A stretch of 10,496 bases of DNA, from assembly GCA_902766845.1 (NCBI GenBank), contig CACXFD010000063.1:1-10496 (forward strand). Direction: 5' to 3'. The position numbers were made by a program, and so were the translations under genes. The notes beneath the pieces are model-generated. The model was not told the origin of the DNA. It was given only the letters and a program-made list of their open reading frames with translations, and did not search any database. Shown in pieces: positions 1 through 8,476 of the stretch (positions within the stretch are counted from its first letter, which is position 1; every line of letters starts with the position of its first letter). This DNA is from an uncultured Lachnospiraceae bacterium (GTDB lineage: Bacteria > Bacillota > Clostridia > Lachnospirales > Lachnospiraceae).

Positions 1-26
1 AAGAAGAGCATCCGAACATGAAAAGA

Positions 27-50
27 GGCCGCCCGGCATGCCGGGCGGCC
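27..50 (-). terminator. hpf terminator, possibly bidirectional
   Basis: A perfect 24-base palindrome (12 + 12, GGCCGCCCGGCA and its complement) lies 38 bases past the hpf stop codon. On the minus strand it is preceded by AAA and followed by TCTTTT, the layout of an intrinsic terminator. On the plus strand it is preceded by AAAAGA and followed by TTT, so it may also end a plus-strand gene from the left. A TGA at 19-21 would fit such a gene, but only six codons would be visible, so no gene is called. Confidence 0.8.
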
Positions 51-88
51 TTTCCCGTGCGGCCTGTGCGGCCGCTGTTGCTGCTGTA

Positions 89-619
89 TCAATATTCCGG
101 CTCGATCAGGCCGTAGGTATTTCCCTTTCTCTTATAGACCACGTTGATCTCATCCGTTTCCGCGTTCCGGAAGACGAAGAAGTCATGGCCCAGCAGTTCC
201 ATCTGTAGGCAGGCCTCTTCGGGATCCATGGGCTTGACCGCGAACCGCTTGGTGCGGACGATCTCGATGCTGTCCTCATCCGCCGGCTCCTCTTCCAGAT
301 ACGTGGTGGTGAAGGACGAGGCGGCCGACTGTTTCTTGTCGATGATGCGGCTCTTATAACGCTTCAGCTGACGTTCGATGATCTCCTCCACCAGATCGAT
401 GGAGACATACATGTCCGTGCTGGTCTGCTCCGAACGGATGATGCCGCCTTTTACGGGAATGGTCACTTCGATCTTCTGGCGCTCCTTCTCCACGCTCAAC
501 GTCACGTTAGCCTCGGTGTTCTGGTTGAAGTAGCGCTCCAGCTTGCCGATCTTTTTCTCGACGGCCCGCCGCAGATCTTCCGTCACTTCGATGTTTCTTC
601 CGACGATGTTGTAACGCAT
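89..619 (-). CDS. hpf: Ribosome hibernation promoting factor, long form (HPF)
   Basis: The product is 176 residues and starts MRYNIVGRNI. Residues 1 to about 97 form the S30AE/YfiA-like ribosome-binding domain, which sits in the decoding centre and silences 30S subunits. A short variable linker (about 98-117, acidic, EEEPADED) leads to a C-terminal domain (about 118-175, with FAVKPMDPEEACLQMELLGHDF then FxVFRNAETDEINVVYKRK spread over 126-165). In long HPFs this domain dimerises to join two 70S ribosomes into 100S particles. Length and domain order match the long form of Firmicutes. The start is fixed by GGGAGGAT just upstream of the ATG. The frame stays open far upstream through the secA antisense strand, but that is a GC-rich artefact. 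The gene points away from secA, whereas in Bacillus subtilis the homologue yvyD is co-directional with secA and prfB. Confidence 0.96.
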   Translation of the reverse strand: MRYNIVGRNIEVTEDLRRAVEKKIGKLERYFNQNTEANVTLSVEKERQKIEVTIPVKGGIIRSEQTSTDMYVSIDLVEEIIERQLKRYKSRIIDKKQSAASSFTTTYLEEEPADEDSIEIVRTKRFAVKPMDPEEACLQMELLGHDFFVFRNAETDEINVVYKRKGNTYGLIEPEY

Positions 620-659
620 AACGATCCTCCCTTCCCTGAATGGGTCTTTGGATAATGAT

Positions 660-688
660 AGTATAGCACAACTCTTCATTTCATACAA
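660..688 (-). promoter_or_regulatory. Sigma-A type promoter for hpf
   Basis: Read on the minus strand, TTGTAT (683-688) and TATACT (660-665) are separated by exactly 17 bases. The -10 box matches the consensus TATAAT at five of six positions. Transcription should start near 653, giving a leader of about 35 bases before the hpf ATG. Confidence 0.7.
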
Positions 689-841
689 CAGAAAACAGAA
701 AAATTGCGGCATAATATTCAAATTTTCCAAAAATAAGATTTTGCCGGAGGGGGGTCGGAAAAACGAAAAAATCGGCGTTCTGAACAAAACGAATGTTTCG
801 GGTTGCTTAACATAAACCGTCCACCGAAAAGGATGCGCGGA

Positions 842-861
842 CGGTGGATAAAGTGGAAAAG
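842..861 (+). repeat. DnaA-box-like repeat, copy 1
   Basis: The sequence GGTGGATAA at 843-851, followed by AGTGGAAAAG, reads TTATCCACC on the minus strand. This differs from the DnaA box TTATCCACA only in the last base. The adjoining TTTTCCAC resembles a weaker box. The same composite unit recurs at 905-924. Confidence 0.45.
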
Positions 862-904
862 TCCGGCAAGGGGCAAGAAATCGAGCCGTTTTACCGCCCG
901 GAGC

Positions 905-924
905 CGGTGGATAAGTGGAAAAGG
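905..924 (+). repeat. DnaA-box-like repeat, copy 2
   Basis: A second GGTGGATAA (906-914) is followed by GTGGAAAAGG. Its register is exactly 63 bp from copy 1, about six helical turns, so both would lie on the same DNA face. It differs from copy 1 by one missing A between the two half elements. Confidence 0.45.
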
Positions 925-934
925 ACGTGGAGAA

Positions 935-964
935 GGCAGGCGCCGGCAGCCGTCGGCGCCTGCC
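935..964 (+). repeat. GC-rich hairpin upstream of secA
   Basis: The arms GGCAGGCGCCG (935-945) and CGGCGCCTGCC (954-964) are perfect complements around an 8-base loop. No T run follows on either strand, so it is not a normal intrinsic terminator. It lies about 60 bases upstream of the secA -35 box, between that promoter and the DnaA-like repeats. Confidence 0.5.
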
Positions 965-1024
965 GGAAATTCTAAAAAAATTGTGAAATTGTACCAAGGC
1001 GCGGCAAAACCGGGAGCGGAGCGG

Positions 1025-1053
1025 TTGTGTTACCGCGCGGTTTGTGGTAAAAT
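1025..1053 (+). promoter_or_regulatory. Sigma-A type promoter for secA-prfB
   Basis: TTGTGT (1025-1030) and TAAAAT (1048-1053) are spaced by 17 bases. The predicted start near 1060 gives a leader of about 40 bases. It would drive secA and, by read-through, prfB. Confidence 0.65.
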
Positions 1054-1099
1054 ATACGCGCTGTTTTGCGACTGTCATCCTTTTCGCAGGGAGATCATT

Positions 1100-3688
<2,589 letters not shown>

Positions 3689-3736
3689 CGGATACGGCCG
3701 GAATACGGCCGGCTGACGAATACGAACACCCTGGTC

Positions 3737-3750
3737 CCGCCCGCGGGCGG
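3737..3750. repeat. Short palindrome between secA and prfB
   Basis: CCGCCCGCGGGCGG is a 14-base perfect palindrome in the 88-base secA-prfB gap. Just before it, at about 3692-3712, the unit ATACGGCCGG occurs twice in tandem. No T run follows, so transcription should continue into prfB. It may be a processing or pausing structure, or have no function. Confidence 0.35.
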
Positions 3751-3766
3751 CTCATAAAAAATCATA

Positions 3767-3778
3767 AAAGGATGTGAT
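3767..3778 (+). promoter_or_regulatory. Extended Shine-Dalgarno of prfB that leaves the start ambiguous
   Basis: AAGGATGTGAT (3768-3778) matches the full anti-SD complement AAGGAGGTGAT with one mismatch, and it runs into the ATG at 3777. Only four bases separate AAAGGA from that ATG. The in-frame GTG at 3783 would sit eight bases after GGATG, a more usual spacing. The protein would then begin at what is Val3 of the longer version. Confidence 0.5.
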
Positions 3779-4890
3779 GACAGTGGTTGAACTGGATCAG
3801 TTCAAGTATACCCTGACGGGTATGGAAAAATCATTGGTGGAAGTAAGGGATTCACTTTGACCTCGCTAACAAGGAAAAGCGGATCATCGAACTGGACCGC
3901 ATGATGCAGGAACCGGATTTCTGGAACGATTCCGAGAAGTCCACCCACATCACGCGGGAGCTCAAACACCTGAAGGACACGCGCGACCGCTACGAGAAGC
4001 TCCGCACGGATTACGACGACATCCTGACCCTGATCGAACTGGGACAGGAGGAGAACGATCCGGACACCGTGGAGGAAGTGCGGGAGATGCTCGATACGTT
4101 CTCGACGGAGCTCGAGGAGATGCGCGTCGAGATCCTGCTGTCGGGCGAATACGATGACATGGACGCGATCCTGACCCTGCATTCGGGCGCGGGCGGCACC
4201 GAGGCCTGCGACTGGTGCGGCATGCTCTACCGCATGTATACGCGCTGGGCGGAAAAGAAGGGCTTCTCGCTCGAGGTCCTGGACCTGCTGGACGGGGATG
4301 AGGCCGGCATCAAGTCGGTGACCGTGCAGGTCTCCGGCCCCAACGCCTACGGCCTGCTCAAGGGCGAGAAGGGCGTGCACCGTCTCGTGCGGATCTCGCC
4401 GTTCAACGCGCAGGGCAAGCGCCAGACCTCGTTCGTTTCGTGCGACGTGATGCCGGACATCGAGGAGGACTTGGACATCGAGATCAACGACGACGATCTG
4501 CGCATCGATACCTACCGGTCGAGCGGCGCCGGCGGCCAGCACATCAACAAGACCTCGTCGGCCATCCGGATCACGCACCTGCCTACCGGCATCGTGGTCC
4601 AGTGCCAGAACGAGCGCAGCCAGCACCAGAATAAGGACAAGGCCATGCAGATGCTGAAGGCCAAGCTCTTCATCCTGAAGCAGCAGGCCAACGCGGAGAA
4701 GCTGTCGGACATCCGCGGCGAGATCAAGGACATCGCCTGGGGCAACCAGATCCGGTCCTATGTCTTCCAGCCGTATACCCTGGTGAAGGACCTGCGGACG
4801 GACGAGGAGACCGGCAACGTGGGCGCGGTCATGGACGGGGATCTGGACCGTTTCATCAGCGCGTATCTGAAATGGATCCGGAACAAATAA
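3777..4890 (+). CDS. prfB: Peptide chain release factor 2, with programmed +1 frameshift
   Basis: RF2 recognises UGA and UAA stop codons and triggers peptide release in the ribosome. The zero frame from ATG 3777 gives 27 residues ending ...EVRDSL, then meets TGA at 3858-3860. A +1 shift at CTT TGA C continues as DLANKEKR... to TAA at 4888, for a total of 370 residues. Neither half alone is a full RF2. Landmarks in the joined protein are the DxxFWND-type N-terminal helix, the SPF codon-recognition motif (207-209, in [11 protein letters not shown]) and the catalytic GGQ (252-254, in [20 protein letters not shown]). The residue two before the GAGGQ run, the Ala/Thr246 site in E. coli, is Ser here. 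The frameshift is autoregulatory: low RF2 slows termination and allows the shift. GTG 3783 is an alternative start. Confidence 0.96.
3846..3861 (+). promoter_or_regulatory. RF2 programmed +1 frameshift signal
   Basis: The slip site is CTT TGA C (3855-3861), preceded by an internal Shine-Dalgarno-like AAGGGA at 3845-3850. In E. coli the AGGGGG element is three bases from CTT. Here AGGG ends at 3849 and leaves five bases (ATTCA), so the spacing is somewhat looser. The amino-acid match to other RF2s resumes exactly after the shift ([11 protein letters not shown]). Confidence 0.93.
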
Positions 4891-4906
4891 GACCTGACAA
4901 AAGCGG

Positions 4907-4937
4907 GGCGGCGGCCGGCTGTGGCTGCCGCCTTTTT
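4907..4937 (+). terminator. Intrinsic terminator after prfB
   Basis: A 10-bp stem (GGCGGCGGCC at 4907-4916 with GGCTGCCGCC at 4923-4932, one G-U pair) with a six-base loop is followed by TTTTT. It lies 17 bases past the prfB stop and should end the secA-prfB transcript. Confidence 0.88.
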
Positions 4938-4945
4938 CTGTCCGG

Positions 4946-4980
4946 AAAAAAGCGGAAAAAACCCGAAAAAGCACGGAAAA
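4946..4980 (+). promoter_or_regulatory. Helically phased A-tracts upstream of the S1-protein promoter
   Basis: Runs of four to six A begin at 4946, 4956, 4966 and 4977, a period of 10 to 11 bases, separated by GC-rich triplets. Phased A-tracts curve DNA. Placed just upstream of a -35 box at 4997, they could act as a curved activating or UP-like element. The pattern is seen directly; the role is inferred. Confidence 0.5.
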
Positions 4981-4996
4981 TAGTGCAGATTGGGTC

Positions 4997-5025
4997 TTCA
5001 CAATACTGAAAATCTGTGCTATATT
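4997..5025 (+). promoter_or_regulatory. Sigma-A type promoter for the S1-domain gene
   Basis: TTCACA (4997-5002) and TATATT (5020-5025) are 17 bases apart. The start is expected near 5032, giving a leader of about 77 bases. The leader contains a six-bp hairpin (CCCGGA 5047-5052 with TCCGGG 5058-5063). Confidence 0.72.
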
Positions 5026-5093
5026 AGCAACGTATGGCCCGAGGGGCCCGGAGCATTTCCGGGGGTATGAGGCCTGAAAAGCATGTGAAAAAC

Positions 5094-5098
5094 GGAGG
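5094..5098 (+). promoter_or_regulatory. Ribosome binding site that decides the S1-protein start
   Basis: GGAGG stands ten bases before the ATG at 5109. The frame is also open from an ATG at 5034, but that codon is only about nine bases past the -10 box and has no ribosome binding site. The ATG at 5109 is therefore chosen. Confidence 0.75.
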
Positions 5099-5108
5099 AC
5101 ACGCAGAG

Positions 5109-6077
5109 ATGGCAGAGGAAATGACCACACAGGAAGTCGTCACGGCTGCAGAAGAGGCAGTGGAGACGGTCCAGGAAGCGGTCGAGACCGCGGCGGCGGA
5201 AGCACCCGCCGAGGCAGCAGTAGTTGAGGCTGCGGAGGAAGCGGCAGAACCGGTCCAGGAACTGACCCAGGAAGCTTTCGCAGCGGCTGATGCGGCGGAC
5301 GAGCCGGCCCAGACCTTTGAAGAAGTGGAAGCTGAGGTCGAGGCGGAGAAGGACGCTGTGTGGCAGAAGTATGAGCAGATGATCGCGGACAAGACCATCT
5401 TCCCGGTCAAGGTCGCGCAGATCGTCAAGGGTGGCGCCGTCGCCTACGTGGATGATATCCGTGCCTTTATTCCGGCGTCCCGCATCGGAGCCGGTTATGT
5501 GGCGGATCTCGAGCAGTTCAAGGATCAGGAGATCGATGTCTGCATCATCGAGGTGGATCGCGAGAAGCGCCGCATGGTCCTGTCCGGACGCGAAGCCGCC
5601 CGCAAGAAGAGAGATGAAGAGCGCGCGAAGGCCGTGGACAATGTCGCGGTCGGCACCATTCTGAACGGCAAGGTCGAGACCCTGAAGGAGTACGGCGCGT
5701 TCGTGAAGCTGGAGAACGGCCTGTCCGGTCTGGTGCATGTGTCCCAGATCAGCCGTCAGCGCGTGAATACGCCGGCGGACGTCCTCAAGGAAGGGGACGA
5801 TGTCACGGTCAAGGTCATCAAGGTCGAGAACCACAAGCTCTCCCTGAGCATCAAGGCCCTGCAGGAGCCGGAGCCCGGCGAGCATGACGAGCGCGAGCAG
5901 CGCGAGCGCCGTCCGCGCCGCGATTTCCGCGACCGCAATGACCGCGGCGAAGGCCGCGAGGGCCGTGAGCCCCGCGAGCGCCGCGAGCGCGAGCCGCGCG
6001 ACACCTTCCAGTATAAAGAGGAAGGCCGCGCCTCCACCGGTCTGGCGGACCTGCTGAAGGACATCAAACTGGACTGA
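5109..6077 (+). CDS. Two-S1-domain RNA-binding protein (S1-like)
   Basis: The product is 322 residues with four parts. Residues 1 to about 85 are an acidic Ala/Glu-rich low-complexity arm. Residues 97-162 (FPVKVAQIVKGGAVAYVDDIRAFIP...) and 180-251 (VGTILNGKVETLKEYGAFVKLENGLSGLVH) are two S1 folds; the second has the classic G-x-V...GAFV...GLVHxSQI pattern. Residues 252-300 are a dense Arg/Glu/Asp tail, and the protein ends GLADLLKDIKLD. S1 domains bind single-stranded RNA, so the protein probably acts on ribosomes or mRNA. It has fewer domains than E. coli S1 (six) and should not be assumed to be ribosomal S1 itself. It stands alone between two terminators with its own promoter. The role is inferred from domains only. 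Confidence 0.88.
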   Translation: MAEEMTTQEVVTAAEEAVETVQEAVETAAAEAPAEAAVVEAAEEAAEPVQELTQEAFAAADAADEPAQTFEEVEAEVEAEKDAVWQKYEQMIADKTIFPVKVAQIVKGGAVAYVDDIRAFIPASRIGAGYVADLEQFKDQEIDVCIIEVDREKRRMVLSGREAARKKRDEERAKAVDNVAVGTILNGKVETLKEYGAFVKLENGLSGLVHVSQISRQRVNTPADVLKEGDDVTVKVIKVENHKLSLSIKALQEPEPGEHDEREQRERRPRRDFRDRNDRGEGREGREPRERREREPRDTFQYKEEGRASTGLADLLKDIKLD

Positions 6078-6110
6078 GCACCATTTCAGGCGAAATAGGT
6101 GAGTAAGAGA

Positions 6111-6139
6111 GCCGTCCCCGTGAGGGGGCGGCTTTTTTT
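6111..6139 (+). terminator. Intrinsic terminator after the S1-domain gene
   Basis: A nine-bp stem (GCCGTCCCC 6111-6119 with GGGGGCGGC 6124-6132, one G-U pair) closes a GTGA tetraloop and is followed by seven T. It is a strong plus-strand terminator 33 bases past the stop. Confidence 0.92.
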
Positions 6140-6206
6140 GCGGGCAGTCTCTTTCCGGGGAACAGCTGTCTTTCGTGCGGCTTCGCGGCAGATCCCGCAG
6201 GGAGGA

Positions 6207-6245
6207 AGAGGGCAGCCCCGCAGGGGCTGCCCTCTTTTTGTTTTT
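6207..6245 (+). terminator. Second plus-oriented terminator hairpin in the convergent gap
   Basis: A perfect 13-bp stem (AGAGGGCAGCCCC 6207-6219 with its complement 6223-6235) has a GCA loop and is followed by TTTTGTTTTT. It lies 43 bases before the stop of the convergent dehydrogenase gene. On the minus strand the hairpin is followed by TCCTCCC, so it could end that gene only weakly. It may back up the first terminator or end an unseen short transcript from 6140-6206. Confidence 0.8.
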
Positions 6246-6277
6246 GCCTTTGCCGGCCGTTGGCCGCGGACAAGCGC

Positions 6278-7225
6278 TTATTCATGCGTCTTCAGGAACT
6301 TGCGCGCGTAGATGATGAAGTCGTTGCGCTTTTTGGCCAGGGCGTCCATGTCCTTGACGTTCCAGTCATAGATGCCCTTTCTGGTCTTGTAGCCAAGCTC
6401 TCCCTTATCCACATGCTCGGCGAAGACCGGAGAGGGATCCGTGCGGTTGGAGATGCCGGGCAGGACCGTGCGCTGCACGTTCTGGCACAGGTCCAGGCTG
6501 GCCGCGTCGATGTGCTCGAGCGGTCCCCACACGGGGAAGCGGATGCCCATGCCGGCCTTGACCGCGGTATCCACGTCTTCCGGATCCGCCAGCCCGATCT
6601 CCACGATGTTCACGGCCTCGCGGATCACGGCCTGCAGGATGCGGTTCGCGAGCTGGCCGGGCAGGTCCTGTTTGACCAGGACGGCCGATTTTCCCCAGGC
6701 GGGGCGGTTCAGCTCTTCCTTGACGGCCTTGGCGACCTCGATGTCGGTGCGGTCGCCCACGACCACTTCCACGAGCGGGACCAGGTGGCCCGGGAACCAG
6801 AAATGCGTGGTCACGGTGCGCTCGGGATGCACGTGGCAGAGCGCCGAGATGTCCGTGATGCGCAGGCCGGACGTATTGGAGCAGATCGGGACATCGGCCG
6901 GGAAGACCTCATCCATGGCCGCAAACAGCTTCTGCTTGGCTTCGAGGTTCTCGAAGATGGCTTCGATGACGAGGCAGGCTTCATCCCGGAAGTCCGCGTA
7001 ATCCGTGCCGGAGGCGAGCAGGGCCTTGGCGGCCGCGCCCTCTTCGGGCGTGTACAGTTCGTTCTCGACGAGCTCGTCCACGTTCTTCGCGGCATTGGAG
7101 GCGCCGCGCGCGGCGTTCTCGGCATTCAGGTCGATCAGGACCGTTTTATGGCCGGCCAGCGCGGCGCAGGCGGCGATGCCGCTGCCCATCAGGCCGCTGC
7201 CGACGACCACGACTGTGTTTTTCAT
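6278..7225 (-). CDS. 3-hydroxyacyl-CoA dehydrogenase family NAD-dependent oxidoreductase
   Basis: The product is 315 residues. The N-terminal Rossmann fold starts at once (VVVVGSGLMGSGIA, G9-x-G11-x-x-G14), and D32 at the end of the second strand suggests NAD rather than NADP. The catalytic set of the family is present: S120 in SNTSGL, H141, E153 in LVEVV and N194 in LPGQLANRI. A C-terminal dimerisation domain follows (about 186-287). The usual HFFNP or HFWNPPHL signature reads HFWFPGHL (141-148), so Asn is replaced by Phe and the second Pro by Gly. No thiolase, crotonase or acyl-CoA genes are adjacent. The substrate may therefore be a non-CoA hydroxy acid, as in the related carnitine and L-gulonate 3-dehydrogenases. 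The start is supported by AAGGAGGTCA (7231-7240). It lies downstream of the lactonase gene with a 145-base gap full of inverted repeats. Confidence 0.85.
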   Translation of the reverse strand: MKNTVVVVGSGLMGSGIAACAALAGHKTVLIDLNAENAARGASNAAKNVDELVENELYTPEEGAAAKALLASGTDYADFRDEACLVIEAIFENLEAKQKLFAAMDEVFPADVPICSNTSGLRITDISALCHVHPERTVTTHFWFPGHLVPLVEVVVGDRTDIEVAKAVKEELNRPAWGKSAVLVKQDLPGQLANRILQAVIREAVNIVEIGLADPEDVDTAVKAGMGIRFPVWGPLEHIDAASLDLCQNVQRTVLPGISNRTDPSPVFAEHVDKGELGYKTRKGIYDWNVKDMDALAKKRNDFIIYARKFLKTHE

Positions 7226-7251
7226 GGGAATGACCTCCTTAAGAGAGAAGC

Positions 7252-7279
7252 GGCCCGCCTGCCTGACGGCCGGCGGGCC
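7252..7279 (-). repeat. Inverted repeat upstream of the dehydrogenase gene
   Basis: Arms GGCCCGCC (7252-7259) and GGCGGGCC (7272-7279) flank a 12-base loop. On the minus strand the stem is followed by CTTCTCTCTT and then the ribosome binding site. It may be a weak terminator or attenuator between the lactonase and dehydrogenase genes. Confidence 0.4.
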
Positions 7280-7302
7280 TGCTGTTTGGGTTCACGGGGA
7301 TC

Positions 7303-7318
7303 TCCGGCCGCGGCCGGA
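7303..7318. repeat. 16-base perfect palindrome
   Basis: TCCGGCCGCGGCCGGA is its own reverse complement, in the lactonase-dehydrogenase gap. It could be a protein-binding site or a short hairpin. No identity is recognised. Confidence 0.4.
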
Positions 7319-7327
7319 AGTGCGCTG

Positions 7328-7364
7328 CCGGGCAGCCGGGAGCGATCCGCACACAGCTGCCCGG
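7328..7364 (-). repeat. Hairpin just after the lactonase stop
   Basis: CCGGGCAGC (7328-7336) pairs perfectly with GCTGCCCGG (7356-7364) around a 19-base loop. It starts six bases past the lactonase stop on the minus strand. There is no T run, so it is more likely to stabilise the mRNA 3' end or cause a partial stop than to be a full terminator. Confidence 0.45.
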
Positions 7365-7370
7365 AGGCTC

Positions 7371-8468
7371 TTACGCTTCGCGGATACAGACCGGCGTAGG
7401 GACCGGCAGGTCAAAGACCTTCGTCAGCTTCCCGCATTCACCGCAGATCTTGAAGACCGTGATGTTGTCCGTGTTCTGGTTTCCGCAGAGCAGGTATTTC
7501 CCGCTCCGCTCGATGCAGAAGTTGCGCGGGACCTGGCCGCCGCAGGAGACGCTCTGGAACTCGGTCAGATGGCCGTTTTCCGGATCGATCGCGAACGCGG
7601 TCAGCGTGTCATGGCCGCGGTTGGATCCGTACAGGAACCGGCCGTCGGGCGTGATGTGCAGGTCTGCGCAGATGTTCCCGGCCTTTTCCTCGGCGGGGAT
7701 GGTGTCCACGGTCTGCTCGAGCGTGAACGTGCCGTCCTCTTCATGATAATACAGGAGGGAGATGCTCGAGGCGATCTCGTTGATCAGGTAGCACCACTTC
7801 GCGTTCGGATGGAATTCGCAGTGACGCGGGCCGGCGCCCGGGAACGTCTGCAGGAACGGGGTGTCCGCGGGGATCAGCTTTCCGTTTTCAAAGTCCGTGC
7901 GGTAGACCATGAGCTTGTCGATGCCCAGATCCGGCACGAACGCGAAGCGCTGCGTGCGGTCAAACGTCAGCGAATGGGCGTGCGGCCCCTTCTGGCGCGC
8001 TTCGATCACGCTGCGGCCTTCGTGCTGGTGGAAGTCCGAGGCCTCTCCGAGCGAACCGTCTTCCTGAATGGGGAAGACCGTGACACTGCCGGACATGAAG
8101 TTGGACACGTAGACGTGGGTCTGCGCCGCGTTCACGTTGATATGGCAGGGATCCGTTCCGCCGGTGGGGCGGGAGTTCAGGTACGTCAGGCTCCCGTCGG
8201 GCGCGACCGCGAAAGCGGAAGCGGAGCCGCCGAACGCGCCCTCGAACTCCTTGAGCTCATTGACCGCGTACAGGAACTTCCCGTCCGGGGACAGGCAGAC
8301 ATACGAGGGGTTCACGGCCGGGGCCGGATCTCCCAGGAGGGCGATCTCGCCGGTCTCGTCATTCAGCGTGAGCCGGTAGATGCCTTTTCCCTTTCCGACG
8401 AAGACCTCGCCGGTCCCGAACAGGATGGGATCCGTATACGTTCCGATATAAAAGAGTTTTTCAGCCAT
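7371..8468 (-). CDS. Seven-bladed beta-propeller lactonase (YbhE/Pgl family)
   Basis: The product is 365 residues, somewhat longer than E. coli Pgl (331). Repeated blade motifs are clear: YVCLSPDGKFLYAVNE (56-71), GGTDPCHINVN (103-113), GPHAHSLTFD (161-170), FVPDLGIDKLMVY (177-189), GAGPRHCEFHPN (211-222), LHITPDGRFLYGSNRGHD (270-287) and a last NFCIERSGKYLLCGNQ blade. This is the cytosolic lactonase propeller family. Its best-known member hydrolyses 6-phosphogluconolactone, and others act on other aldonolactones or have unknown roles. There is no signal peptide. The start lies eight bases after the stop of the small Dabb gene. The nearest SD-like element is GAGG, 13 bases before the ATG, so translational coupling is likely. 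No glucose-6-phosphate dehydrogenase gene is nearby, so the name pgl is not assigned. Confidence 0.87.
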   Translation of the reverse strand: MAEKLFYIGTYTDPILFGTGEVFVGKGKGIYRLTLNDETGEIALLGDPAPAVNPSYVCLSPDGKFLYAVNELKEFEGAFGGSASAFAVAPDGSLTYLNSRPTGGTDPCHINVNAAQTHVYVSNFMSGSVTVFPIQEDGSLGEASDFHQHEGRSVIEARQKGPHAHSLTFDRTQRFAFVPDLGIDKLMVYRTDFENGKLIPADTPFLQTFPGAGPRHCEFHPNAKWCYLINEIASSISLLYYHEEDGTFTLEQTVDTIPAEEKAGNICADLHITPDGRFLYGSNRGHDTLTAFAIDPENGHLTEFQSVSCGGQVPRNFCIERSGKYLLCGNQNTDNITVFKICGECGKLTKVFDLPVPTPVCIREA

Positions 8469-8476
8469 GGCTGCGG

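Larger units (their letters stand above)
620..1099. other. Divergent hpf-secA control region, no gene seen
   Basis: This 480-base stretch holds the minus-strand hpf promoter on the left and the plus-strand secA promoter on the right. Bases 690-800 are AT-rich with several A runs. Bases 840-964 are GC-rich and contain two DnaA-box-like repeats and an 11-bp hairpin. The secA frame is open back to 803, but the residues it would encode are of low complexity and the secA promoter lies inside it, so it is not coding. No known riboswitch core was recognised. Confidence 0.6.

Noticed and set aside
803..1099. 99-residue N-terminal extension of SecA
   Set aside because: The secA promoter lies inside it, the extension is Arg/Lys-rich filler, and the ATG at 1100 has a good ribosome binding site and a typical SecA start.
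3802..5130. Minus-strand open frame antisense to prfB
   Set aside because: It is a shadow frame of prfB, without a ribosome binding site or recognisable domain.
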